DNA from: Planctomycetaceae bacterium
GTDB lineage: Bacteria > Planctomycetota > Planctomycetia > Planctomycetales > Planctomycetaceae
DNA length: 64,000 bases
Direction: 5' to 3'
NCBI GenBank assembly: GCA_029259845.1
Contig: JAJDEI010000095.1
Location: forward strand, 1 to 64,000
A program made the position numbers and the translations under genes. The first letter of the stretch is position 1. Each line of letters starts with the position of its first letter. The notes below the pieces were generated by a model that worked only from the letters and a program-made list of their open reading frames with translations, was not told where the DNA came from and did not search any database. Positions 44,511 to 54,292 of this stretch are shown here, piece after piece.

Positions 44511-45848
44511 ATGAGCGGCCCGGTCGATGTTCAGCCCCCCCCCAACATCGTGGTGTTGATTTCGCACGACTTGGGATGCCACATCGGCCCTTACGGGCCG
44601 GCGAGCGAACAGACGCCGGGCCTGAATCGGTTCGCTGCGGAGGGCGTCCGGCTTGATCGCCACTTCGTGTCGTCGCCGGGGTGCAGCCAAAGCCGGTCTT
44701 CGCTGGTCACCGGGCGGTATCCGCATGCCAACGGCCAGTTTGGACTGGCCAACTGGGGCTGGAAGCTGAACGAAGACGAGCTGTTGCTTCCTCAGGTGCT
44801 CCGCAATCACGGATATCAGACGACGCTGTTCGGAATTTGGCATTTGCACCAATGGACGCTCTCGGCGTTCGACACGACTTCCGATGATGTCAGCACGCTC
44901 GACTCGTCTCCCGAAGGATTCGCCGAAGTCGCCAGCCGCCGGGCGGCGAACTGGCTTCGGAAACAAGCCGGGAATAAAAAACCGTTCTACCTGCACGTCG
45001 GGTTCTGGGAAGTGCATCGGCCGTTTTCCGGCACGCCATCGGAGCAACAAACTTCGGCGGCAGACGTGTCGCAGGCTGAGGTTCCCGCCTATTTGCCGGA
45101 CAACGATGCGACTCGCCGCGAATTCTCCCAATTGATGCGATCAATCTCGCTTGTGGACCAGGGAGTCGTCCGCGTGTTGGACGCACTTGAGGAGTCGGGC
45201 CTTGCGGACAACACGCTCGTCCTGTTCACCGCCGACCATGGGCTTCCGTTCCAACGGGCCAAAGGAACGCTCTACGATCCGGGCATCCATGTCTCCTGCG
45301 TGGCACGCTGGCCGGGGCGGATTGCCGCCGGAAGCAGCTCTCAATCGTTGACATCCAACGTCGATGTCATGCCCACGCTGCTCGATGCGGCAGGCCTGGC
45401 TGTGCCGGAACGTGTCCAGGGGCGCAGCCAATGGGGCGTGCTGTGTGGCTCCGAGAAAAGTGGCACGGAACAGGACCGCTCGCCGCGGGACGCGATCTTT
45501 GCCGAGAAGACCTACCACGAGCATTACGACCCCATCCGCGGTGTGAGGACGGCCCGCTACAAATACATCAAAAACTTCGCAGAGCGGCCGATGCTCGTGC
45601 TTCCCAGCGACGTCTACAATTCGCCGTCACGGCAATCGATGACCAGCGACGATGCCTTGTGGAGCCACCGACCGCAGGAAGAACTCTACGACCTGCCGGA
45701 CGATCCGTCGGAAACGAAAAACCTGATCGACAATCCGGAGTTCGCAGACGTTGCCGACAAGTTGCGACAGCGTCTTGCGGCATGGATGGCGGAGACGGAC
45801 GACCCGCTGCGGCACGGACCAATCCCCCGGCCTGACGCAAACGGCTAG
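44511..45848 (+). CDS. Sulfatase-family protein with atypical CSQSR active-site motif
   Basis: A 445-residue protein closest to heparan-N-sulfatase-like sulfatases (S1_8 type: NIVVLISHDLGCHIGPYG, RYPHANGQFGL, TLVLFTADHGLPFQRAKGTLYDPGIHV). The formylglycine motif reads C58-S-Q-S-R62 instead of C-x-P-x-R, so the usual proline for maturase recognition is Gln. There is no signal peptide (starts MSGPVDVQPPPNIVVL), suggesting a cytoplasmic protein. GGGAG precedes the ATG (AGAATGAATG). Whether it is still a sulfatase is open. Confidence 0.88.
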   Translation: MSGPVDVQPPPNIVVLISHDLGCHIGPYGPASEQTPGLNRFAAEGVRLDRHFVSSPGCSQSRSSLVTGRYPHANGQFGLANWGWKLNEDELLLPQVLRNHGYQTTLFGIWHLHQWTLSAFDTTSDDVSTLDSSPEGFAEVASRRAANWLRKQAGNKKPFYLHVGFWEVHRPFSGTPSEQQTSAADVSQAEVPAYLPDNDATRREFSQLMRSISLVDQGVVRVLDALEESGLADNTLVLFTADHGLPFQRAKGTLYDPGIHVSCVARWPGRIAAGSSSQSLTSNVDVMPTLLDAAGLAVPERVQGRSQWGVLCGSEKSGTEQDRSPRDAIFAEKTYHEHYDPIRGVRTARYKYIKNFAERPMLVLPSDVYNSPSRQSMTSDDALWSHRPQEELYDLPDDPSETKNLIDNPEFADVADKLRQRLAAWMAETDDPLRHGPIPRPDANG

Positions 45849-45959
45849 GTCGCCGCGCTGTCACACTCGGCGCGACCCACTGCACGACCGTCGACGTGAA
45901 CGTCCTGTCGGGCCTCTGGCCCGGTTCGCATCTCACTCACTTCTCGCTCACAAGCCAAC

Positions 45960-47279
45960 ATGGAACATCACCCGTCTCCGTTGGCCGAACCGGCGACACA
46001 CGCACGTTTGAGCCTCCGCCGCGCGGGCGTGCTGTCCAGCATCTTCTTCGGGGCAAGCGTCACCGAAGCCGTGAGCGTCAATCTGCTTCCGCTCACGCTT
46101 GCTCTGTTTACACGGGATCCGAACTTGATTTTTTGGGTTTTGGCGATCAACCCGGCATTCGGGTTCATTGCACAGCCACTCGTGGGACTGCTCAGTGACC
46201 ATGTCTGGACACGCATCGGGCGGCGGGCCGTGTTCCTGATAACCGGTGGGCCGATCGTTGCCGCCGCGCTCCTGAGTCTGCCCTACCTCGAAACATTCGG
46301 ACTGCTGGTGCTGACCGTGGTGGTCCTGCAGTTCTTCCAGGACGTGATCAACGGCTCCGACCAGCCGCTTCTGGCCGACCTGGTTCCTCCGCCGCAGCGG
46401 ACGTTTGTTCTGGGCATCGTGAAAGCGGCCGAAAACGTCGGTTTTTTGCTCGTTCTGTTCGTGGGGATGCCGCTGGTCGCCCGGTACGGAGAGTCGCACG
46501 GCGACACTCGGTACGGACTTCCTCTGTACGCAGCGGCGGCTGTCTGCCAAATCCTGTTCGTTGCCGCCGCCGCGCTGTTCCTCAACGAGCAGCCGATTCC
46601 CCGGCAATCGCGTTCCCGATTGACACCGCGCCGATACGTGAGCGACTTTTTCCATCAGCCGATGCTGCCGCGAATCGCGGCGGCGTACTTTCTCCGCGCT
46701 TTCGCCCGCACAGCGGTCGTCGGTTCTGTCGCCTTGTACGCCCATCACACGCTACAACTGTCTGAGGAACAATTCGGCACGTCCTGGGGACTGATGCCGT
46801 TCATCGCCCTCACCGCCGGCGTTCCGCTCGGACTGCTCGCCGAACGTTTTGCCAAACAACGTGTCCTGCAGGTTGCCTTTGCGACGTTGATCGCCGCGTG
46901 CGGCATCGGTTACTTCTCCGGCGGCGCGGGCGGTTTTGCTGTTGCCGCCCTGGTGTTCGGGATCGGCGACATGTTGCTGGAAGTGACGCACAAGGCGTTC
47001 ATGTCCGAGTATTACCCGGCCGATTTGATCGGCCAATTGTCCGGCACGGTGAACTGTTTTTATGCAGCAGGACGGACGACCGCCCTGATCGCCGTCGGCT
47101 GGTGCGTCAAACTGGCCAACCCGACGCTCCATTGGGAATCACTCCCGGACGACGCGTTCATCAACTACAGTGTGATCTGGCTGATCGCCTCAGCGGCTGC
47201 CTTGGCGGGGATCGGCGTCCTCGCCACGACACGCGACCTGCGCCACGAAGCCCGCTCTCAGCAAGTGATCGCAGGGTGA
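45960..47279 (+). CDS. MFS transporter
   Basis: A 439-residue major-facilitator protein with about 12 predicted membrane helices. Typical features are [21 protein letters not shown]-like first helix, the loop after helix 2 ([23 protein letters not shown]), corresponding to the GxxxDRxGRR motif A, and [15 protein letters not shown]-like region in the second half. It resembles glycoside/sugar (GPH/SLC45-like) transporters in layout. It lies 111 bases after the third sulfatase, so import of the desulfated product is a reasonable inference. Confidence 0.88.
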   Translation: MEHHPSPLAEPATHARLSLRRAGVLSSIFFGASVTEAVSVNLLPLTLALFTRDPNLIFWVLAINPAFGFIAQPLVGLLSDHVWTRIGRRAVFLITGGPIVAAALLSLPYLETFGLLVLTVVVLQFFQDVINGSDQPLLADLVPPPQRTFVLGIVKAAENVGFLLVLFVGMPLVARYGESHGDTRYGLPLYAAAAVCQILFVAAAALFLNEQPIPRQSRSRLTPRRYVSDFFHQPMLPRIAAAYFLRAFARTAVVGSVALYAHHTLQLSEEQFGTSWGLMPFIALTAGVPLGLLAERFAKQRVLQVAFATLIAACGIGYFSGGAGGFAVAALVFGIGDMLLEVTHKAFMSEYYPADLIGQLSGTVNCFYAAGRTTALIAVGWCVKLANPTLHWESLPDDAFINYSVIWLIASAAALAGIGVLATTRDLRHEARSQQVIAG

Positions 47280-47460
47280 CCCGGAACGACTGTCGGTCTC
47301 AATCCTGTCCGGGTCCCGGCCGAGAGCGTTCGGCGGAGGGAGGGACAAGTCACAGGGTGACAATTCGCGGCACTTGGAATACCATCGGGCGGCACAATCT
47401 CTGGGGGCTGCTCTCGTCCGGAGCGGTCCCCGTTTCATGGAGGCGTTTTTCGAGTCCGGC

Positions 47461-48339
47461 ATGACTACATTGGATGACTTCGACCAAATCGTCCGTCGCG
47501 ACGAGCCCTTAGCTCCCTACACCTGGCTGAAGGTCGGCGGGCCCGCGCAGTTTCTGGCGGCCCCGCGCTCCCCCGGCGAACTGGAGCGCGTGGTCCGCTG
47601 GTGCGTGTCAGAGGACATGCCCATGCGCGTACTGGGCGGCGGGTCGAACCTGCTCGTTCGGGAGAAAGGGGTTTCCGGAGCAGTCATCCGTGTGAACGGC
47701 GAGGGCTTTGATGAGATCTCCGTCGAGGGGAACATGGTGCGGGCGGGGTCGGGAGCTCTGCTTTCCAATGTCATCTCGGAGGCGGTCGCCGCCAAACTGG
47801 CGGGCCTGGAGTCACTCGTGGGAATTCCCGGAACGGTCGGGGGTGCGCTGCATGGCAATGCCGGCGGACGCAACGGAGACATTGGCCAGTTTGTGCATTC
47901 CGTCACGGTGATGACCGCCCAGGGAGAGCGATTCACGCGGACCGAAGACGAACTTTCGTTTGACTACCGCAGCAGCAGTATCAACGAGCTGTGTATTCTC
48001 TCCGCCAACTTCCACCTGACCGAAGAAGACCCGGCGGAAATCCTTCGCCGCATGCGGACCTTGTGGATCATGAAGAAGGCCGCTCAGCCGTTCTCGTTTC
48101 AATCGGCGGGCTGCATCTTCAAGAATCCGCGCGGCTTGAGCGCCGGTTCGCTAATCGAACAGGCAGAATTGAAGGGCACGCGGATCGGCCAATGCGAAGT
48201 CAGTGACCGGCATGCGAATTTTCTCATCACTCACGAAGGAGCGACGTCCGCTGACGTGCTGAGTCTGATCGACCTGATCCGCTCGAAAGTCCTGGAGACT
48301 CACGGGATCGAACTCGAGCTGGAAATCGGCGTCTGGTAG
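47461..48339 (+). CDS. murB: UDP-N-acetylenolpyruvoylglucosamine reductase
   Basis: It makes UDP-N-acetylmuramate, using FAD and NADPH, for peptidoglycan synthesis. It is 292 aa, the short type II form. FAD binding: [21 protein letters not shown] and [21 protein letters not shown]. Catalytic Ser in [10 protein letters not shown]; final Glu region is ELELEIGVW. The ATG at 47461 fits the family; in-frame Met at 47437 is an alternative. Relevant because planctomycetes were long thought to lack peptidoglycan. Confidence 0.96.
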   Translation: MTTLDDFDQIVRRDEPLAPYTWLKVGGPAQFLAAPRSPGELERVVRWCVSEDMPMRVLGGGSNLLVREKGVSGAVIRVNGEGFDEISVEGNMVRAGSGALLSNVISEAVAAKLAGLESLVGIPGTVGGALHGNAGGRNGDIGQFVHSVTVMTAQGERFTRTEDELSFDYRSSSINELCILSANFHLTEEDPAEILRRMRTLWIMKKAAQPFSFQSAGCIFKNPRGLSAGSLIEQAELKGTRIGQCEVSDRHANFLITHEGATSADVLSLIDLIRSKVLETHGIELELEIGVW

Positions 48340-48348
48340 CGGCTCGCC

Positions 48349-48579
48349 CTACGCCGGTCCCTGCCCGTAGAGATGTTGGATGGGGGTCTTGTGCCCCCAA
48401 CTGATCTCCTCGACGGACACGCCGAAGGCCGCGGCGATCTTCAATCGTTCCGCCGGGCTGGGCGTCCAGCGTCCCAGAGCGATGGCCGTAGCGCGATCGG
48501 GGGCGAGCCCGGAACGATCGGCAAGCTGCTCGATCGTGATCCCGTGCTGTTGGCAGAGTTCCTCAGTCGACTGGGCCAT
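48349..48579 (-). CDS. Small helix-turn-helix protein
   Basis: A 76-residue protein with an XRE-type helix-turn-helix (GITIEQLADRSGLAPDRATAIALGRWTPSPAERLKIAAAFGVSVEEI) and a short tail GHKTPIQHLYGQGPA. The tail looks conserved-type rather than random. The ATG at 48579 is chosen (MAQSTEELCQQ); the frame is open to 48609. It converges on murB with 9 bases between. Confidence 0.78.
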   Translation of the reverse strand: MAQSTEELCQQHGITIEQLADRSGLAPDRATAIALGRWTPSPAERLKIAAAFGVSVEEISWGHKTPIQHLYGQGPA

Positions 48580-48615
48580 GACCGTCTCACCGGCGATGAT
48601 ACTTGGCAACCGCGT

Positions 48616-49494
48616 TCAGTTTCGCGTGGCGAGTCTACGATAAACCGTTGTGTCGATCGAGTCACTCACCGATTTCACGTGCCCGTCGCCGAAGAGAAAG
48701 TTGGCGCTGCCGGGGTGTCGGCTGTCGAATTCGCATTCATCCGCATCGTCGCGATTGGGCCCCAGCCATGCGTTCCCGAGCATCCGGCAGGCGGCGTCCT
48801 CTCCGTGGAGATCAATGCCGAACCAGGTGGAGGGCAGCCTGCGAGCGGTCCGCTCTCCGACGACGGCGACATTGCTGAGCCCGTTCGTCAAGTCGCGAAA
48901 CGAGTGGGCGCGACTCCCGACGAACGTCCCCTCTCCCGATCCTGGCGGGCGTTCGTCCGGTTCGCTGATTCCGAACACGCCGACATAATTTGCGCTCGGC
49001 AGAACCGTGAGCGGCGTCCCTGCCGACAACGGCCTCCCGGACAGGCTCCCGGCTGCGGCGAAGAGGGTGAACCGTGATTCCTGCAAATCGGACGGACAGG
49101 AAAACACGGCCGGAGTCTGCTCCCGCGCGACCCGGTTTTGAGGAGAATCGACGGACGCTTCATGATCGACATGGGCAGCGAGGGCGGCCAGGTCGAGTTG
49201 GGGCAGGAGACACGAGGCCCAGCCGAAAGCGGTCTGCCCGGCGGCGTCCGACCGTTGTCCGATCGGCAGCGAATGGTACAGGCCGTGATAGTTGTGCAGG
49301 GCCAGCCCGATCTGCTTGAGGTTGTTCATGCAACGAAGCTGCCGCGCACTCTCGCGGGCATGCTGCACAGCCGGGAGAAGCAAACCGGCCAGAACGCCAA
49401 TCACGCCTGTCGTCACCAGGAGTTCCAGGACGGTCACCCCCGGTCGCGAGGAAGTTGCCCGGCGCACCGTCGCAAGCCCAGCGCTACTAATCAT
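48616..49494 (-). CDS. DUF1559 prepilin-like protein
   Basis: A 292-residue protein with a pilin-like N-terminus ([39 protein letters not shown]), [21 protein letters not shown], and the DUF1559 ending [18 protein letters not shown]. The glutamate at position 5 after the cleavage Gly is present (TVLELL). Its start ATG overlaps the M56 gene stop (GTGATG), so it is translated with the blaI-M56 operon. Confidence 0.9.
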   Translation of the reverse strand: MISSAGLATVRRATSSRPGVTVLELLVTTGVIGVLAGLLLPAVQHARESARQLRCMNNLKQIGLALHNYHGLYHSLPIGQRSDAAGQTAFGWASCLLPQLDLAALAAHVDHEASVDSPQNRVAREQTPAVFSCPSDLQESRFTLFAAAGSLSGRPLSAGTPLTVLPSANYVGVFGISEPDERPPGSGEGTFVGSRAHSFRDLTNGLSNVAVVGERTARRLPSTWFGIDLHGEDAACRMLGNAWLGPNRDDADECEFDSRHPGSANFLFGDGHVKSVSDSIDTTVYRRLATRN

Positions 49495-50612
49495 CACCGG
49501 ACCTCGCCTGCTCGCGTGTTGGGGAACGGGCCGTCGTTGGTGTTCGTCGCCGGGACGGCGACGGCTTCCCGAACCTCCTGGGGCCGCTGGGCGTACCCGT
49601 CAATCTCATAGTCGCGTGCGGGAATTCCGAATTCGTACAACGCATGGGCGGACCAGCTTGGCCAGGGTGACCAGACCGACCGGCTGGAGGCAGAAACGTC
49701 GATGGGCAGCCAGACGCATGTCGCCAAAGCGGCCATGACAGCAATCATCCCCACGGAGGCGGTCCGCACGCCGTCGTCTGTGACCTGGTTCCGACGATCG
49801 CTCATGAGCCGTTTGACGCGGAGTTGCAGGTTCGACCGCGACCCGCGGAAACCCAGGCCGGCCGGTAACCGGTGTTGCATTTCGGTTGTGATTTCCGCGA
49901 GATGCAGCAGGCTTCGCAAGTAGCTGGCGGTTTCGGCGGCCGAGCGATTGGCTTCGCGGTCGCAGTGGTACTCGCGGTGCAGGTCCGCTTGCCGGGAACC
50001 CCACCAGACGAGCGGATGAAACCAGTACAGCATCTCGACGGTTCGTTGCAGAAACAGATAAACCGCGTGCGAGGACCGCAAGTGGGACAATTCGTGGTGG
50101 ATGATTGCGCGTAACTCGTCATCGGGAAAGGTCTCGGCATCTTTCGGGAGCACGATGAACGGCTGTTGCAACTGCCAACAAAACGGCGAGGTGACCTGGG
50201 CACTGACCAGCAGCGTGATCTCCCCCAAATCATGGCCGACACGCCGGGAGAGTGGCTTGGAGGTGGCGATCAACCGCCGAACGCCGAATGCTGCGACAAT
50301 CATGGCAACCGCGTACAGCAGCGAGCCAGTCGCCCAAACGCCCCACACAAGTTGCCCCAGCCGAGATTCCGGGGCCGAGACGAGCGATAGGGGGATGCGG
50401 TCGGTGACGATTGCGTGGGGAATCAGCCGAAGATGCGGCAGCAGCAGCGCGGCAGCGGTCACTGCCAGAATCATGACATGGCAGGTTCCCCACAGGTGAT
50501 GTCCCGAATCGCTGCGATCCGTCTGGCGGACGAGCCAGGCACACACGCCGATCACAATCGCGATTTGCAGCGACAGTGACGCGGCCAGCTCGAGGAAATG
50601 CGGGGTGCTCAT
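49494..50612 (-). CDS. M56 (BlaR1/MecR1-type) membrane metallopeptidase
   Basis: A 372-residue membrane zinc protease. Helices occupy about residues 8-28, 43-63 and 85-110. The zinc motif is HHELSH ([20 protein letters not shown]) and the Glu ligand region is [28 protein letters not shown] last helix is at about 290-305. It lacks a C-terminal penicillin-binding sensor, so the signal is not known. It overlaps blaI by 4 bases upstream and the DUF1559 gene downstream. Confidence 0.9.
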   Translation of the reverse strand: MSTPHFLELAASLSLQIAIVIGVCAWLVRQTDRSDSGHHLWGTCHVMILAVTAAALLLPHLRLIPHAIVTDRIPLSLVSAPESRLGQLVWGVWATGSLLYAVAMIVAAFGVRRLIATSKPLSRRVGHDLGEITLLVSAQVTSPFCWQLQQPFIVLPKDAETFPDDELRAIIHHELSHLRSSHAVYLFLQRTVEMLYWFHPLVWWGSRQADLHREYHCDREANRSAAETASYLRSLLHLAEITTEMQHRLPAGLGFRGSRSNLQLRVKRLMSDRRNQVTDDGVRTASVGMIAVMAALATCVWLPIDVSASSRSVWSPWPSWSAHALYEFGIPARDYEIDGYAQRPQEVREAVAVPATNTNDGPFPNTRAGEVR

Positions 50613-50983
50613 TCGCGGCGTTCCAGTTGGTCGAGTGCCTGCCGAATTGCGGCGGCATCATCAGGAGAGAGCCCTTTCTCGCTGATCATATTCAACATCA
50701 GCGAGGGCAGCCGATCTGCAAACAGAACGTCCCGAAGTTCGTCCAACACCGACCGGGAAACATCCTCCCGCGATACCAGCGGCCGGTAGACGAAGGCTCT
50801 TCCTTGCTTGACCCGCTCCAGCACCCCTTTTTTCCGGGCCAGCAGATTGAGGGTCGTCATGACGGTCGTGTAGGCAAGGTCCCGTTCCAGGTCGCTGCAC
50901 ACATCTTGAACGGTCCCCTCGCCGCGCCGCCAGAGCACGTCCATTAGTTCCAGTTCGTAATGGGTCAGGCGGTAATTCGTCAC
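50609..50983 (-). CDS. blaI: BlaI/MecI/CopY-family repressor
   Basis: A 124-residue winged-helix repressor: RLTHYELELMDVLWRRGEGTVQDVCSDLERDLAYTTVMTTLNLLARKKGVLERVKQGRAFVYRPLVSREDVSRSVLDEL is the family core, with dimerisation helices at the end. GTG at 50983 is chosen from the usual family N-terminus; the open frame extends upstream to a TTG at 51070. It ends overlapping the M56 gene start by 4 bases, the standard two-gene sensory arrangement in which the peptidase cleaves the repressor. Confidence 0.93.
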   Translation of the reverse strand: MTNYRLTHYELELMDVLWRRGEGTVQDVCSDLERDLAYTTVMTTLNLLARKKGVLERVKQGRAFVYRPLVSREDVSRSVLDELRDVLFADRLPSLMLNMISEKGLSPDDAAAIRQALDQLERRE

Positions 50984-51208
50984 CAAGGGAGTCCCGAGAG
51001 AGCAATTCGAGAATCGGAGAAGCAATTCATGAGAATCAGGTGAGAGACTTCGGTGATCTGGTCTCGACAAAACTACGGCGGATATAGTATTTCCCGCTGA
51101 GAGGAATCGTGCCCGAATGTTGTTCGATAGTCAAGGGGGATGTTGCGGCCGTTTTTCGACGCAGCCCGGCCCCATGATGACTGCCTAATCCGGAAAAGGA
51201 ATCTCGGC

Positions 51209-53797
51209 ATGGATGCCGTCACGCAGGACTCGTCTGCGCTCTGCCCGTATCGCCTATCGCTGGTCTTGCCGGCGTGGAATGAAGAAGCCGTCATTGCCCA
51301 GGCGGTCGAGGAAGCTGTTGCCGCGCTGGCTCAGGTGACGGCTGAATTCGAGGTCATCGTCGTCGATGACGGCAGTACGGACCGCACCGCTGCGATCGCC
51401 GCGGCGCTGGCGGCTGAAGACCGGCGGGTCCGCCTGGTCCGGCAACCGGCGAATCGCGGATACGGAGCCGCCCTCCGAGCCGGGTTTGCGGCGGCGCACC
51501 ACGAACTGGTCGCCTTTACGGATGCCGACTGCCAGTTCGAGTTGGGCGATCTCACCTACATGCTGCCGTTAGCGCGGCAATACGACATCGTCAGCGGGTA
51601 TCGCATTGACCGAAAAGACCCCCCGCTGCGACGATTCTGTTCCTGGGGTTACAACACCCTGATCCAGGGGCTGTTAGGCAGCACGGTTCGCGACGTCGAC
51701 TGTGCGCTGAAGATCTTCCATCGCGACCAACTGCCGTCCATCGAGCCGCAGTCGGACCATTACTTCGCCAATACGGAGATGTCGACAAATGCCCGCATGC
51801 AAGGGTTGAGCATCGTGGAAGTGGGCGTCCAGCATCGCCCGCGGGCCGCCGGTGTAAGCAAGGTTTCGATGCTGGAGGTGCCCAAGACACTCTCGTCGCT
51901 GCTGCCGTTCTGGTGGCAGACGATGATGTTCCCCCACGGCGCGATTTCCCCCGGACAGCGACGGGGGCTTCGTGGGCCGAACCGGATGCCCCTCGCAGAT
52001 GCGGAATCGCGCCGAGCGGAATCTGAAGCGAGGCCGGACGATGGCGGAGCCTGGACGCGGAAGCAGTTCTGGGCCGCGTTCCTGCTGCTGCTGGTCGTCG
52101 CCGGTTCGCTACTGTTTCCCGAATTATCGTATCCGCTGATTGAGCCGGACGAAGGGCGGTACGCGGAAATCCCGCGTGAGATGCTGGCGACCGGCGACTG
52201 GATTGTCCCCCTCTTTCACGGCGAACCGTATCTGGATAAGCCGCCGCTTTTCTATTGGTTGTGTGCGGCGAGCTACAAGGTATTCGGATTGCACGACTGG
52301 GCCGCGCGTCTGGTGCCGGCCATCGCAGCCTGGCTGACGGTTGTCGCGACCTATTGGTTCGGATCCCGGCTCCTCGGCCGCCAAGCCGCGTTTCTGGGTT
52401 CGATGATGCTGGCGCTCTCCATCGGGTTCATCTGCTGCGGCCGCTTCCTCATCCTCGACAGCCTGCTGGCGTTGCTGGTGTCCGGGAGTTTGTTTACCGC
52501 ACTGGCGACTGTTTCGCAGGGGCGTTTTCGTTGGGGTTGGTGGCTGGTTTCTGCCGGACTCTGTGGCCTGGGAGTGCTGGCGAAAGGTCCTGTCGCATTG
52601 GCGCTGGTGGCACCGCCGGTTGTGGCCCATGCGTGGCTGAATCGGCATCCCCGGGCTCCGAGGTGGCGACAGTGGTCGGCCTATCTGGCTGTGATCGCGG
52701 CAATCACGATTCCCTGGTACGTGGGGATGACCCTGCGGATGCCCGGCTTCGTGCAGTACTTTTTCTGGGAACACAACGTCAACCGATTCCTGTCGGGATC
52801 GAATCATCCGGAGCCGTTCTGGTATTACGCTCCTGTTCTGTTGCTGAGCTGCATGCCGTGGGGATTGTTGTTGTTCCCCTTGGGAAAATATCTCGTCAGC
52901 CGCTCGCCCCAGACCCGGGCGAGCCGAACCCCCGCAGTGGGATTCCTCGTTCTGTGGGCGGGGTGGTGCCTGTTGTTCTTCAGTGCCTCGCGGGGCAAGC
53001 TGCCGACCTACCTGTTGCCCTGCCTCCCGGCGATCATGCTGCTGCTGGGGCATTACGTCCACGAGACCTGCTCTCCGTTCGCCGGCAACGTCCTGGTGCG
53101 CGTCAAGTCGCACATGCTGTTTCACCGCGGGGTGCTCTATTTGGGAGCAGCCGGCATCCTGTTTGCGGGAACACTGTTACTGCTGGGACTGGATGGGCGG
53201 CTCGAGACGCTGGTGCATGGGTTGTTGTGGGTGGGTTTGCTCGTTGCGGCCGTGGCTCTGCGACGTCGCGTTCCTCCCAAAGCGGTCTATGCCGTTTTTT
53301 GTGTGGCCGCCTTTGCTGTCGTCAGCAAGCTGACGCTGGACGCTTTCCCAACCTGGGCGAACCAACGTTCTCTGTTCGGCGGCTCTCAACGCACCGCCAC
53401 CGTCCTGCGCGACATCTGCAGCGAGCATCCCATTGCCTGTGTGGCGGGCGACTGGGGGTCGGTTCCCTTTTACCTGAACCGGGATGATGTCGCGCTCTTC
53501 CCGGACATTCGCAACGGGGAGATTCGTGGATTCCTGGAGCAGCCGGGCGTGTCGATTCTGGTGATCAATCACGCGATCGATGTCAACGGCGACGTGCTAC
53601 AGTCCTGCGTCCCTGATGACGCCCAAGTGCAAGAGCTGACCGCGACTCCGAAAGCGACCGTTCTGGCAGTTCGTCATCAAACACCAAAGTTGACCGGAAT
53701 CCGCCAGGTTTCGGCCGAGTCGCCCGCCCCAGTGACGAGGGAATCGTCCGACATCCCCCGTTTTGCCCACACGGCCGGTCGCGCGATCTCGCGATAG
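51209..53797 (+). CDS. Fusion of GT2 dolichol-phosphate-type synthase and GT83 (ArnT-like) membrane glycosyltransferase
   Basis: An 862-residue protein with two enzymes in one chain. Residues 1-245 are a GT2 domain: YRLSLVLPAWNEEAVIAQAVEEA, VIVVDDGSTDRTAAIAAAL, ANRGYGAALRAGF and FTDADCQFELGDL (DxD-type). A linker follows, then residues about 290-790 are an ArnT/PMT-type multi-pass transferase: LSYPLIEPDEGRYAEIPREMLATGDWIVPLFHGEPYLDKPPLFYWL, with about 12 helices and IPWYVGM and FFSASRGKLPTYLLP. The GT2 half would make a lipid-phosphate sugar, and the GT83 half would transfer it on the outer face. The ATG at 51209 has AAGGA upstream. Confidence 0.9.
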   Translation: MDAVTQDSSALCPYRLSLVLPAWNEEAVIAQAVEEAVAALAQVTAEFEVIVVDDGSTDRTAAIAAALAAEDRRVRLVRQPANRGYGAALRAGFAAAHHELVAFTDADCQFELGDLTYMLPLARQYDIVSGYRIDRKDPPLRRFCSWGYNTLIQGLLGSTVRDVDCALKIFHRDQLPSIEPQSDHYFANTEMSTNARMQGLSIVEVGVQHRPRAAGVSKVSMLEVPKTLSSLLPFWWQTMMFPHGAISPGQRRGLRGPNRMPLADAESRRAESEARPDDGGAWTRKQFWAAFLLLLVVAGSLLFPELSYPLIEPDEGRYAEIPREMLATGDWIVPLFHGEPYLDKPPLFYWLCAASYKVFGLHDWAARLVPAIAAWLTVVATYWFGSRLLGRQAAFLGSMMLALSIGFICCGRFLILDSLLALLVSGSLFTALATVSQGRFRWGWWLVSAGLCGLGVLAKGPVALALVAPPVVAHAWLNRHPRAPRWRQWSAYLAVIAAITIPWYVGMTLRMPGFVQYFFWEHNVNRFLSGSNHPEPFWYYAPVLLLSCMPWGLLLFPLGKYLVSRSPQTRASRTPAVGFLVLWAGWCLLFFSASRGKLPTYLLPCLPAIMLLLGHYVHETCSPFAGNVLVRVKSHMLFHRGVLYLGAAGILFAGTLLLLGLDGRLETLVHGLLWVGLLVAAVALRRRVPPKAVYAVFCVAAFAVVSKLTLDAFPTWANQRSLFGGSQRTATVLRDICSEHPIACVAGDWGSVPFYLNRDDVALFPDIRNGEIRGFLEQPGVSILVINHAIDVNGDVLQSCVPDDAQVQELTATPKATVLAVRHQTPKLTGIRQVSAESPAPVTRESSDIPRFAHTAGRAISR

Positions 53798-53890
53798 CAG
53801 CACGCTGTTGACTTTGCACGCGCCGAATCCCGGTTCTTGCCGGGCTGCCAACCGGTTGCGACCGGGCATGCTGTTTTCGCGAGTTTCACA

Positions 53891-54292
53891 TCACCGTGAG
53901 GGGGCGAGGTTGCCGGCGGAGGACTCGAAGAACTTGCGGCGGCGGCGGGTCGAATCGGGCGTGGGGCCGCGCGATTCTCGCAGATCCTGAAGGTTGGCTT
54001 CACAGAGACGACAGCCAACAGTGCGCAAATGGAATTCGACGTAGTCGGACAATTCATCGGTCGCGGTGCCGAGCAGGTATCCGCCCAACTGGCTTCGTGA
54101 GAGACAGCTCAGCCGCTGACGCCTCCAGATCTCGCCGACCGTGTGGCCGCCTTGGTCGCGGCGATGGATGAGGATCGCCGCTTGCTGCCTCAGGACCGGC
54201 GACGATCGCAACTCGCGCTCAATGTGGGTCGCCCGCTCCGCCGGAAGCTGCTCGTCCAGATACGCCAGCAGTTCGTCGTCGGTGATATCCAT
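53891..54292 (-). CDS. Anti-sigma-factor-like hypothetical protein
   Basis: A 133-residue protein. The start DITDDELLAYLDEQLPAERATHIERELRSSPVLRQQ resembles the zinc-finger anti-sigma N-terminus but lacks the HxxxCxxC. The middle (LSCLSRSQLGGYLLGTATDELSDYVEFHLRTVGCRLCEANLQDL) looks like a conserved planctomycete block with a C-x2-C pair. It has no membrane helix. No sigma factor is adjacent. It is divergent from hsp20 with a 189-base gap. Confidence 0.65.
   Translation of the reverse strand: MDITDDELLAYLDEQLPAERATHIERELRSSPVLRQQAAILIHRRDQGGHTVGEIWRRQRLSCLSRSQLGGYLLGTATDELSDYVEFHLRTVGCRLCEANLQDLRESRGPTPDSTRRRRKFFESSAGNLAPSR

Noticed and set aside
48616-50983. Beta-lactamase induction system (blaR-blaI-blaP)
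   Set aside because: The M56 protein lacks the penicillin-binding sensor domain and the coupled gene is a DUF1559 protein, not a beta-lactamase.
51140-51208. N-terminal extension of the GT2-GT83 fusion
   Set aside because: The 23 extra residues precede a clear AAGGA ribosome binding site and the family start; probably untranslated.
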